From an uncultured Clostridia bacterium (GTDB lineage Bacteria; Bacillota; Clostridia; TANB77; CAG-508), in NCBI GenBank assembly GCA_948946035.1, contig CARBKU010000074.1, positions 1-6,497 on the forward strand: a stretch of DNA of 6,497 nt, in the 5' to 3' direction. The position numbers were made by a program, and so were the translations under genes. Position 1 is the stretch's first letter, and each line of letters begins with the position of its first letter. The notes below the pieces were generated by a model. That model was not told where the DNA came from, ran no database searches, and worked only from the letters and a program-made list of their open reading frames with translations. Positions 1 to 6,473 of this stretch are shown piece after piece.

Positions 1-880
1 ATCTTTGAACCAATAAATAGAATAGTAGAAAACTTTGAAACAATACAAGAAGCAATGGTTTCAATAAATAAAATCTATGACATATTAGAACATAAAGAAT
101 ACTTAGAAGAATTTGAAGATGGAATAAAATTAAATGATGAAATAGAAGGAAAAATTGAATTTAAAAATGTATGGTTTGCATATGAAGGAGAAAATTGGAT
201 TTTAAAAGACATTAGTTTCACAATAGAACCAGGGCAAAGCATTGCATTAGTTGGAAGAACAGGTTCTCGGAAAAACCACAATAATAAACTTAATAAACCG
301 TTTTTATGAAATACAAAAAGGAGAAATTTTATTAGACGGAATTAATATAAAACAAATAAATTTGCGTTCATTAAGGAAAAAAATAGGAGTAATATTACAA
401 GACCCATTCATTTTTGCAAAAACAATAAAAGAAAACATACAATTAAACGAAAATCTTTCAGATGAAGCAATAATGGAAACAATAAAACTATCATCAGCAG
501 AAGAATTTATAAACTCATTGCCAAATGGAATAGAAGAAATTGCACATGAAAGAGGAAGCTCTTTCTCTGCAGGTCAAAAACAACTATTAGCATTTGCTAG
601 AATATTTGCACATAATCCATCAATCTTTATATTAGACGAAGCAACAGCAAACATAGACACAAAAACAGAAGAATTAATACAAGAATCTATTGATAAAATA
701 TCAAAAGAAAAAACATCAATATTTATTGCACATAGATTATCAACCATTGTTAATGTAGATAAAATAATTGTATTAAATAATGGAGAAATTATAGAACAAG
801 GTAGCCATTCAGAATTAGTAAATATTTCTGATGGATATTATAGTAAATTATATAATGCTTATTATAATAGTTTAAGATAG
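1..880 (+). CDS. ABC exporter permease/ATP-binding protein, 3' part, frameshifted in Walker A
   Basis: This is the C-terminal part of a fused membrane/ATPase subunit of an ABC exporter (MdlB/multidrug and lipid exporter type), an inner-membrane protein that drives export with ATP. The 5' end lies outside the window; reading is open from base 1 and shows the linker after the last membrane helix (FEPINRIVENFETIQEA). The nucleotide-binding domain is complete: Walker A at 253-280, Q-loop QDPFIF near 400, signature FSAGQ at 563-577, Walker B IFILDEA at 623-643, D-loop ANID, and the H-loop histidine at 731-733. One extra base, C268, breaks the frame: bases 1-267 read in frame 1, and 269-880 in the frame of base 269. 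Removing C268 restores GRTGSGKTT exactly. Without it the first frame stops at 309. About 292 residues are visible. The substrate cannot be told from the sequence. A partner half-transporter gene may lie upstream. The rest of the domain is undamaged, so the break is very recent, an error, or recoded. Confidence 0.9.
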
Positions 881-883
881 TTG

Positions 884-913
884 GGGACAGGTTTAATCTG
901 TCTCATTTTTTTT
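884..913 (+). terminator. Rho-independent terminator after the ABC gene (copy A of a repeated hairpin)
   Basis: A 7-bp stem (GGGACAG at 884-890 with CTGTCTC at 898-904, one G-U pair) with a 7-base loop is followed by eight T residues at 906-913. It starts 4 bases after the ABC stop codon and should end that transcript. The same hairpin recurs at 3828-3856 with seven T residues, where it opens the second repeat copy. Confidence 0.75.
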
Positions 914-981
914 GCTATATTTGTCGTTTTTTGTATTGCAAAATGATAAGTAAACATTTTCATAATATAATATTTGATAAA

Positions 982-1009
982 TTGACAAAACAATAAATAA
1001 TGTTATAAT
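982..1009 (+). promoter_or_regulatory. Sigma-A-type promoter of pilin-lectin gene A
   Basis: A perfect TTGACA -35 box (982-987), 16-base spacer and TATAAT -10 box (1004-1009) preceded by TG (extended -10: TGTTATAAT). The predicted start is near 1016, giving a leader of about 45 bases to the ATG at 1061. No operator-like repeat was seen. Confidence 0.8.
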
Positions 1010-1045
1010 AATCGCATAAACTATTAATAAAAGGATTACATAAAA

Positions 1046-1063
1046 GGGGGAAATATATATATG
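1046..1063 (+). promoter_or_regulatory. Ribosome binding site and ATG of pilin-lectin gene A
   Basis: GGGGG at 1046-1050 lies 10 bases before ATG 1061. This is the only well-placed site, and it fixes the start at 1061 even though the long open frame is entered only after a +1 shift at C1079. The TTG at 1119, where the long frame could formally start, lies inside the hydrophobic helix and has no ribosome binding site. Confidence 0.7.
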
Positions 1064-2747
1064 ATAAATAAGAATAATCGGAATTACTTTAATAGCACTT
1101 GTTATAACAATTATAATATTGTTAATATTAGCAGGAGTAACCATAATAATATTAACAGGAGAAAATGGAATTATTAATAGAGCAACAGATGCAAAAATAC
1201 AAACAGAAATAGCTAATATAAAAGAACAAATTCAAATAGAAATTTTAAGTGAGCAAGCAGACAATCAAGGGAATATATCAGATGAAAGTTTAAAGCAAAT
1301 ATTAGAAAAGTATGGAACACTATCAGAAGAAGAAAAGTTAACAGATAAAACTTTAACAACAGATGAAGGAAATTATAAAATAAAAGTATCAGATATATTT
1401 AATGGAACAACCATAAAAGATGAACAAAAAGGACCAGCATTTACAACTGTAGCAAATGCACCAGATATAACTGGATTTAATAAAAGTAATACTTATTATG
1501 TGGCATGGGATTTAACAACATCTCCATATAATATTGATGAAGAAACTACTATAAATGGAGTAGCACCAAACAATTGGTATGATTATACAGCAGGAATTAA
1601 TAAATGGGCAAATATAAAAACAACAGGGGGAGGAAATGACTGTTATTGGGTATGGATACCAAGATATGCTTATAAGGTTCCAACAAAAGGAAGTGTAGCA
1701 GAAACGATAGAAGTAAAGTTTTTAAAAGGAACAACAAATGAGCCAATAGATGGAAGTAGTATAACAATAAGCAATAATACAGAAAAAGGAAGTTGGAACA
1801 TACACTCAGCATTCTGGTGGGATAAAAATGATAATGGAACAGAAGATGAAGGAGAACAACTAACAGGAATATGGATAGCTAAATATGAGGCAAGTAGTAG
1901 TAGTGTAAACACAATTAATATAGAAAATGGAACCTTAACAGGAGATACAAATTCCTTAAATGGAACTGGTGGAGGAACAGATATAAGTCTGAATGTTAGA
2001 GTAAAACCAAATGTAACAAGTTGGAGAGGCTTAAAGGTTAATGATATATTTACATTATGTAGAAATCTAACAACTAGTGAAAATTCGTTAGATGGAACAA
2101 CAGGATTGGACTCACATATGATGAAAAATACAGAGTGGGGAGCAGTAGCGTATTTAAGTAGTAGTAAATATGGAAAAACAGATAGCGCTGGAAATAGAGT
2201 GCGAGTATATAATAATCCATATTATAATGGTACAACAAATTATTCTCCAATAACAGGATTATCAGGAAAAACTGAAGCACAAACTAATAATGGTACTATA
2301 ACAAATTTATACAAATACAATACACCAGAGGGAATACAAGCAAGTACAACAGGAAATGTATATGGAATATATGATATGGCAGGAGGGGCATGGGAATATG
2401 TAGCAGGAATATACAAAGGTGGAACATCTAATGATAATACAAGTAAATTATGGGATTCTAACAATTTAAGATATGTTGACCAATATAAAGAAACTACAGA
2501 CTCACAATCAAATTATTATGGGAATACAGATAAATATGGAGATGCAGTATATGAAACTTCTAGCTCTAGCGATAGTACTTCTAATAGCTGGGACGCTAGT
2601 TATTCGTACTTTCCATTATCTAGCCACGCAGTGTTTATACGTGGAGGTCATCCTTATTATAATAGTGGTGTGTTTTCATTTTATTGTGAAACAGGTGTAT
2701 CTAGTACTATGCACAGTTTTCGCCCAGTAGTGCTTAGTTACAAATAG
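1061..2747 (+). CDS. Pilin-leader surface protein with FGE/C-type-lectin-like domain (copy A), +1 frameshift near start
   Basis: Predicted exported, membrane-anchored surface protein, about 561 residues after frame correction. ATG 1061 reads MINKNN; after skipping C1079 the frame continues from GGA 1080 as GITLIALVITIIILLILAG, a prepilin-type helix (residues ~7-31) with alanine where classical pilins have glutamate at mature position 5. Next come a charged, partly helical linker (ATDAKIQTEIANIKEQ), a WVWIPRYAYK block near 196, then an FGE-sulfatase-like fold: GIWIAKYEAS, SWRGLKVNDIFTLCRN, NTEWGAVAYL near 356, GNVYGIYDMAGGAWEYV near 431, RGG near 527 and FRP near the end. These blocks match the RLPTEAEWEYA, GLYDMHGNVWEWV, RGGSW and GFR order of that family. 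I infer ligand or surface binding rather than formylglycine chemistry. Uncorrected, ATG 1061 soon meets a stop. Its own promoter and terminator make it a single-gene unit. The last ~50 codons use more GCT, AGC, CGC and GTG than the body. Confidence 0.8.
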
Positions 2748-2843
2748 TAACTTTGTACTTGATAATAATATGATATAGCAAGAAAGATTTTCGAATAAAA
2801 TAAAGTAATACTAATTATTAATTATGAAATTTCACATATTTAG

Positions 2844-2883
2844 AAGATGATTTGTCAAAAATATATACAAAATCATCTTTTTT
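2844..2883 (+). terminator. Rho-independent terminator of pilin-lectin gene A
   Basis: A perfect 10-bp stem (AAGATGATTT at 2844-2853 with AAATCATCTT at 2870-2879) has a 16-base loop and ends in six T residues (2878-2883). It lies about 100 bases after the stop at 2747. The stretch between holds nothing else recognisable. Confidence 0.85.
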
Positions 2884-2892
2884 GAATTTATA

Positions 2893-3650
2893 ATGAAATT
2901 GTCATGGAGAGCGTGATTACTTAGATTTTAAAGAAGATTATCATAGAGAAAATAAAGTTGAATTAGTAAAATATATAATTGCATTTGCAAATTCTCATAG
3001 TATAAGAAATAAGTATATAATTATAGGAATAAAATAAAAAATAATGTTTGTGAAAAAATTAAAGAAAAAAGTAAAAGATGAAGCTGAATTTCAACAAATA
3101 ATTAGCACTTATATAAAAGATGATATAAAATAATAAATATCGAAGGAAAAGATTTATTATAAGATACCTGCAACTAATATTTAAGGTATTTAGAGAAAAG
3201 GCTGTGAAAAATGGAAGATTAAAAGCAGAAGAGGTAGAAATTAACAATGAAACACTACTTAAGAATTTAGGCTTATATGATGGAAAAATAGAGTCTTGGG
3301 GACGAGGTTTTGAAAAAATAAAAAAAGAATGTGAGCAATATAAAACACTAATACCAGAAATAGAAATAAAAACAAGTGAAGTAATGGTAAAATGTAATCC
3401 TTCTAAAATTTATATGGACTTACTATATAAAATGAAAGGAAAAAATGTCCAAAAAAATGACTATGAAAATTTAACAAAAATTGAAAAACAAATATTAGAT
3501 ATTATACTAGAAAACCCACAAATTACACAGGTTAATATAGCAAAGATATTAAAGATAACATCTAAAATAGTACAAAGAGGGATTGCAACATTAAAAAGAG
3601 AAGAAATAATAGAGAGAGTTGGGTCAAATAAAAAAGGATATGGAAAGTAA
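2893..3650 (+). pseudogene. Decayed AlbA_2 / HATPase_c_4 winged-helix regulator
   Basis: This is the remnant of a COG2865-type protein (N-terminal AlbA_2 domain, central HATPase_c_4-like region, C-terminal winged helix), a family of putative transcriptional regulators. ATG 2893 reads MKLSW, then must shift at about 2908 to read ERDYLDFKEDYHRENK and FANSHS, an AlbA_2 signature, to a stop near 3037. Further pieces DEAEFQQIISTYIKDD (from about 3078) and INIEGKDLL (about 3133-3159) follow in other frames. Most of the ATPase-like core is missing. From 3204 a 148-residue frame stays open to 3650: NGRLKAEEVE and IESWGRGFEKIKKEC match the end of the HATPase region, and the part from about 3470 (LTKIEKQILDIILENP to KREEIIERVG) is a winged helix. 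At least one frameshift, several stops and an internal loss make function unlikely, although the 148-residue C-terminal part could in principle be made from GTG 3204 as a DNA-binding fragment. Confidence 0.75.
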
Positions 3651-3766
3651 TCAAATAAAATAAATATACAAAAATTCTAGACGTGTTTGGAATTTTGGCA
3701 ACACTGTCGCAAAAATTAAGAAAATAACTTTAGACTTAAAAGATTTAGACACTGTCAAGGAAATTT
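3651..3766. other. Non-coding gap with two copies of ACACTGTC
   Basis: No gene is seen here. The octamer ACACTGTC occurs at 3701-3708 and 3749-3756, 48 bases apart, and AATTTTG (3691-3697) can pair with CAAAATT-like sequence at about 3710-3717 around the first copy. It may be a remnant of a lost gene or mobile sequence; nothing identifies it. Confidence 0.35.
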
Positions 3767-3809
3767 AAAAATCACTTTGAATAAAAAAATAAGTCAGAGT
3801 GATTTTTTT
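3767..3809 (+). terminator. Strong rho-independent terminator before repeat copy B
   Basis: AATCACTTTGA (3770-3780) pairs with TCAGAGTGATT (3794-3804) with one wobble pair, and flanking A and T runs extend the stem. T residues run through 3809. It isolates the second pilin gene from the decayed regulator. A second hairpin terminator follows only about 20 bases later. Confidence 0.8.
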
Positions 3810-3827
3810 ATGGGAATTTTTGAAATG

Positions 3828-3856
3828 GGGACAGGTTTAATCTGTCTCATTTTTTT
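3828..3856 (+). terminator. Hairpin terminator, repeat copy B
   Basis: Same 7-bp stem and 7-base loop as at 884-913, followed by seven T residues (3850-3856). It lies close behind another terminator, so it is redundant here. It was probably carried along with the duplicated module. Confidence 0.65.
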
Positions 3857-3924
3857 GCTATATTTGTCGTTTTTTGTATTGCAAAATGATAAGTAAACAT
3901 TTTCATAATATAATATTTGATAAA

Positions 3925-3952
3925 TTGACAAAACAATAAATAATGTTATAAT
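3925..3952 (+). promoter_or_regulatory. Sigma-A-type promoter of pilin-lectin gene B
   Basis: TTGACA (3925-3930), 16 bases, then TATAAT (3947-3952) with the extended -10 TG. It is identical to the copy A promoter, so both genes should be expressed under the same conditions unless something outside the repeat intervenes. Confidence 0.8.
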
Positions 3953-4003
3953 AATCGCATAAACTATTAATAAAAGGATTACATAAAAGGGGGAAATATA
4001 TAT

Positions 4004-5651
4004 ATGATAAATAAGAATAATCGGAATTACTTTAATAGCACTTGTTATAACAATTATAATATTGTTAATATTAGCAGGAGTAACCATAATAATATTAACA
4101 GGAGAAAATGGAATTATTAATAGAGCAACAGATGCAAAAATACAAACAGAAATAGCTAATATAAAAGAACAAATTCAAATAGAAATTTTAAGTGAGCAAG
4201 CAGACAATCAAGGGAATATATCAGATGAAAGTTTAAAGCAAATATTAGAAAAGTATGGAACACTATCAGAAGAAGAAAAGTTAACAGATAAAACTTTAAC
4301 AACAGATGAAGGAAATTATAAAATAAAAGTATCAGATATATTTAATGGAACAACCATAAAAGATGAACAAAAAGGACCAGCATTTACAACTGTAGCAAAT
4401 GCACCAGATATAACTGGATTTAATAAAAGTAATACTTATTATGTGGCATGGGATTTAACAACATCTCCATATAATATTGATGAAGAAACTACTATAAATG
4501 GAGTAGCACCAAACAATTGGTATGATTATACAGCAGGAATTAATAAATGGGCAAATATAAAAACAACAGGGGGAGGAAATGACTGTTATTGGGTATGGAT
4601 ACCAAGATATGCATATAAAGTACCAACAAAAAGTAGTACAGGTGAAACTATAGAGATAAAGTTTTTAGAGAAATCAACTAATATTCCAATTGGAGAAACA
4701 GAAGAAATAACAAATACTACTCCTACTCCAGGAAATTGGGTGGTTCATCCAGCATTTACCAATAGTGGTAATGGAGGTTTTGGAGAATTAACTGGAATAT
4801 GGGTAGCAAAATTTGAGGCAAGTAGTAGTGGTGTAAGTGTAGATACAGTTTCTACTGATTTATCTACAACTGGTGGTGGAGACAATAATAGTTTGAAAGT
4901 AAGGTCAATACCTAATGTAACAAGTTGGAGAGGAATATCAATAAGTAATATATTTACTGTATGTAAAAATTTAACCATAGATGGAAATTCAGTAGAGAAA
5001 GTAACTGGTATTGATTCACATATGATTAAAAATACAGAATGGGGAGCTTGTGCTTATTTAAGTAGAAGCATATATGGAAAAAATAGTGCTGTCTGGAATA
5101 ATCCATATTATACTAATACTATAACATATTTAACTATTACAGGAATTTGTGGATTGTCACAAGATATGAGTCAAACAAATCTAAATAATACATTTAATTA
5201 CAATACCATAGGGGGAGAAAATGCAAGTGTAACAGGTAATGTATATGGTGTATATGATATGGCAGGAGGTGCATGGGAGTATGTAGCAGGGTATTTAAAT
5301 GAAGTATTACAAACCAATAATACATTGCAAACATATTCAAAAAATTTGTATGATGCAGGTTCAAAATACAAAGATATATATTTAGGTTCTTCAAGTTCAG
5401 ATGTATCAAATTATGCAAATAACACCAATATATATGGAGATGCATTATATGAAACATCAATAAATGGAACAGGTTTTACAAGTTGGGATTCTGATTTTTC
5501 TTATTTTATGCATGCATCATATCCAGTTTTAGTACGAGGCGGTCATGCTAGCAATAGCAATGCTACAGGTGTTTTTGCATTTGTTGTATATCCAGGAGAT
5601 CCAGAACCTTGTAATGGATTTCGTCCATGTTTAGTAATGAGACAATCATAA
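4004..5651 (+). CDS. Pilin-leader surface protein with FGE/C-type-lectin-like domain (copy B), +1 frameshift near start
   Basis: Paralogue of the gene at 1061-2747, about 548 residues after frame correction. Ribosome binding site GGGGG at 3989-3993, ATG 4004, and the same extra C (4022) before GGA 4023. The first ~200 residues (leader helix, linker, WVWIPRYAYK) equal copy A. The rest follows the same block order with many substitutions and indels: GIWVAKFEAS, SWRGISISNIFTVCKN, NTEWGACAYL, GNVYGVYDMAGGAWEYV, RGG near residue 511, and GFRP near the end. Between RGG and FRP almost every position differs from copy A apart from GVF and a few aromatics, and copy B is two residues longer. Family knowledge points to an FGE-sulfatase/C-type-lectin fold used as a binding platform; the role as an adhesin or pilus-tip-like protein is inference. 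No convincing terminator follows it. Confidence 0.8.
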
Positions 5652-5721
5652 AAACAATATATTTATGAAAACGAACAATTTACTTATAAATTGCACACTA
5701 TAAATTTTTAGTAAAAATCAC

Positions 5722-5749
5722 TTGCAAAATATAAAAAACATGATATAAT
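5722..5749 (+). promoter_or_regulatory. Promoter of the T-box transcript
   Basis: TTGCAA (5722-5727), 16 bases, then TATAAT (5744-5749) with TG one base ahead (extended -10). It lies about 25 bases before the base of the T-box stem I, a usual arrangement for a T-box leader. Confidence 0.65.
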
Positions 5750-5773
5750 ATAAACAAATAAAGAGAAAAACAA

Positions 5774-6026
5774 AAGCAAGGACAACATAAATAATACAAT
5801 AACTAACAGAGAGCCAACGGTAGGTGGAATTTGGCAAGTAAAAATTATTTATTATCACCTTGTTGTTGCTAGCCGAAAGCAAAAAGTAAGCCAAGCCGTA
5901 AACCTGCGTTAAAGGAAAATGAGAGAGTAAATTATATAAAAATATAAATTTGCTAACATAGGTGGTACCGCGGAATAGAGAAATCTTTTCGTCCTAATTA
6001 ATAACTTAGGATGGAAGGATTTTTTT
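5774..6026 (+). ncRNA. T-box leader riboswitch
   Basis: A tRNA-sensing leader that lets transcription continue when a given tRNA is uncharged. The T-box sequence AGGTGGTACCGCGG is at 5960-5973. Stem I is visible: base AGCAA/TTGCT and CAAC/GTTG (5775-5786 with 5862-5870) with a GGA bulge, a 9-bp helix ATAAATAAT/ATTATTTAT (5787-5795 with 5844-5852), AGAGAG at 5808-5813 and the distal GCCAA/TTGGC stem with the GGTGG loop (5813-5835). The specifier should lie in the 3' bulge 5853-5861; ATC (5854-5856) followed by A fits best, suggesting tRNA-Ile, but TAT, CAC and ACC cannot be excluded. TAGG before the T-box bulge can pair with CCTA of the terminator arm, giving the expected alternative fold. No synthetase gene follows at once, which is unusual. 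Confidence 0.93.
5983..6026 (+). terminator. T-box regulated terminator
   Basis: ATCTTTTCGTCCTAA (5983-5997) pairs with TTAGGATGGAAGGAT (6006-6020) along 15 positions with three G-U pairs and an 8-base loop, followed by seven T residues (6020-6026). Charged tRNA should favour this form. Confidence 0.88.
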
Positions 6027-6062
6027 ATTGTATAGGAAAAATCTCCAATTTTTCTATACAAT
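6027..6062 (+). repeat. Inverted repeat directly after the T-box terminator
   Basis: ATTGTATAG plus GAAAAAT (6027-6042) is complementary to ATTTTTCTATACAAT (6048-6062) with one bulged G and a 5-base loop. There is no T-run on either strand, so a terminator is unlikely; it could be an RNA stabiliser or the end of a small inserted element. Confidence 0.55.
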
Positions 6063-6078
6063 AAAAATACATTCCACA

Positions 6079-6178
6079 CAAATTTGTAAAGCAAATTTGG
6101 CGGATGAACAACAGGTGTGGCATGAAAAATACTCTAAAAGGTCAAGATTTTTTAAACATGCTACTGTTGTTCTTCATC
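6079..6178 (+). promoter_or_regulatory. Structured leader with hairpin covering the micro-ORF start
   Basis: CAAATTTG (6079-6086) pairs with its copy at 6092-6099. A longer hairpin pairs 6103-6124 with 6157-6178: 19 of 22 positions pair, two as G-U, with three mismatches, and the AAAAAT/ATTTTT loop ends can extend it. The AGGTG site (6113-6117) and ATG (6122) of the micro-ORF lie in its left arm. CCACAC (6074-6079) can instead pair with GTGTGG (6115-6120), giving a competing fold. A role in translation control is inferred. Confidence 0.45.
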
Positions 6179-6193
6179 ATCAAAGGAGGTTAA
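6122..6193 (+). CDS. Hydrophobic micro-ORF (23 aa), possible leader peptide
   Basis: ATG 6122 opens a 23-residue frame, MKNTLKGQDFLNM followed by LLLFFIIKGG, ending at TAA 6191-6193. AGGTG at 6113-6117 gives a four-base spacing to the start. The C-terminal half is hydrophobic. The last codons (AAA GGA GGT) are also the ribosome binding site of the next gene, whose GTG starts one base after the stop codon, an arrangement suited to translational coupling. The peptide is too short for homology to settle. It could be a regulatory leader peptide, a small membrane protein, the remnant of a longer gene, or chance. Confidence 0.4.
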   Translation: MKNTLKGQDFLNMLLLFFIIKGG

Positions 6194-6194
6194 T

Positions 6195-6473
6195 GTGGAG
6201 CAAAAGTATTTTAGAGATGCAATAAATTTAAAAGTATCAATGGGTGAAGTGGCGTTAATATGTTATGAAAATATACTAGATAAAACTATAATGAGTAGAA
6301 TCATAATAAGCACAATTTTAGAGTTACATTTGAAAAGATATATTAAATTTAATAAAGATACAAAATTGAAATTATTTGCACAGATACAAGATTCTAATGA
6401 AGAATTAAGAAAAAGCGAAAAATTAATATTACAATGTTTAAAAGAAAGTGATATAGAAAAAGAAACAAGTTAG
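6195..6473 (+). CDS. Small protein of unknown function, possibly truncated by a frameshift
   Basis: A 92-residue frame starting at GTG 6195, chosen because AAAGGAGG (6182-6189) sits five bases upstream; the overlapping ATG at 6193 gives only ten codons. I do not recognise the protein. It is soluble, lysine- and glutamate-rich at the C-terminus, and looks helical: GEVALICYENILDKTIMSR, then ISTILELHLKRYIKF, then LRKSEKLILQCLKE. This pattern (a helix, a hydrophobic helix ending in a Y-I-strand, then an E-K-L-I-L helix) loosely recalls the winged-helix-like halves of DUF2207-type proteins; that is a weak resemblance. It is the first full-size gene after the T-box, so it may belong to the regulated transcript. 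At the stop, the -1 frame reads on as NKLELEEITGT to the window edge, so an A-run at 6457-6461 may have lost one A. Confidence 0.6.
   Translation: MEQKYFRDAINLKVSMGEVALICYENILDKTIMSRIIISTILELHLKRYIKFNKDTKLKLFAQIQDSNEELRKSEKLILQCLKESDIEKETS

Larger units (their letters stand above)
882..1669 (+). repeat. Long direct repeat, copy A (constant 5' module of pilin-lectin gene)
   Basis: This ~788-bp segment is repeated at 3826-4612 in the same orientation. By eye the only difference is the length of a T-run in the terminator (8 versus 7). It spans the hairpin terminator, promoter, leader, ribosome binding site, start codon and about the first 200 codons of the pilin-like gene. Identity stops abruptly at T1670 versus A4613; after that silent and replacement differences become frequent. 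This suggests recent duplication or gene conversion of the module. Confidence 0.9.
3826..4612 (+). repeat. Long direct repeat, copy B (constant 5' module of pilin-lectin gene)
   Basis: Second copy of the 882-1669 segment, offset by 2943-2944 bases. The left edge lies directly at the GGGGACAG hairpin, and the right edge falls within the codons for the RYAYK block. Bases beyond both edges are unrelated (left) or diverged (right). Confidence 0.9.

Noticed and set aside
893..1144. Minus-strand hydrophobic frames at 893-1144 and 3794-4087
   Set aside because: They mirror the promoter, leader and hydrophobic helix of the pilin repeat on the other strand and have no ribosome binding site. Their similarity to each other comes only from the duplicated DNA.
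2748..3826. CRISPR array, tRNA or intact insertion sequence
   Set aside because: No regularly spaced repeats, no cloverleaf pattern and no transposase frame were seen.
5676..5693. CAATTT/AAATTG hairpin after pilin gene B as a terminator
   Set aside because: It has only six A-T-rich pairs and no T-run directly after it, so it is too weak to call.
6122..6193. Micro-ORF as the start of an ornithine carbamoyltransferase gene (LKGxDFL resemblance)
   Set aside because: The similarity covers only about seven residues, and nothing after it matches in any frame.
6028..6225. Plus-strand 65-codon frame across the post-T-box hairpins
   Set aside because: It runs through two inverted repeats, has no good ribosome binding site, and shows no domain-like pattern.
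6193..6225. ATG at 6193 as start of the last gene
   Set aside because: It gives only ten codons before a stop. The GTG at 6195 has suitable spacing to AAAGGAGG and a 92-codon frame.
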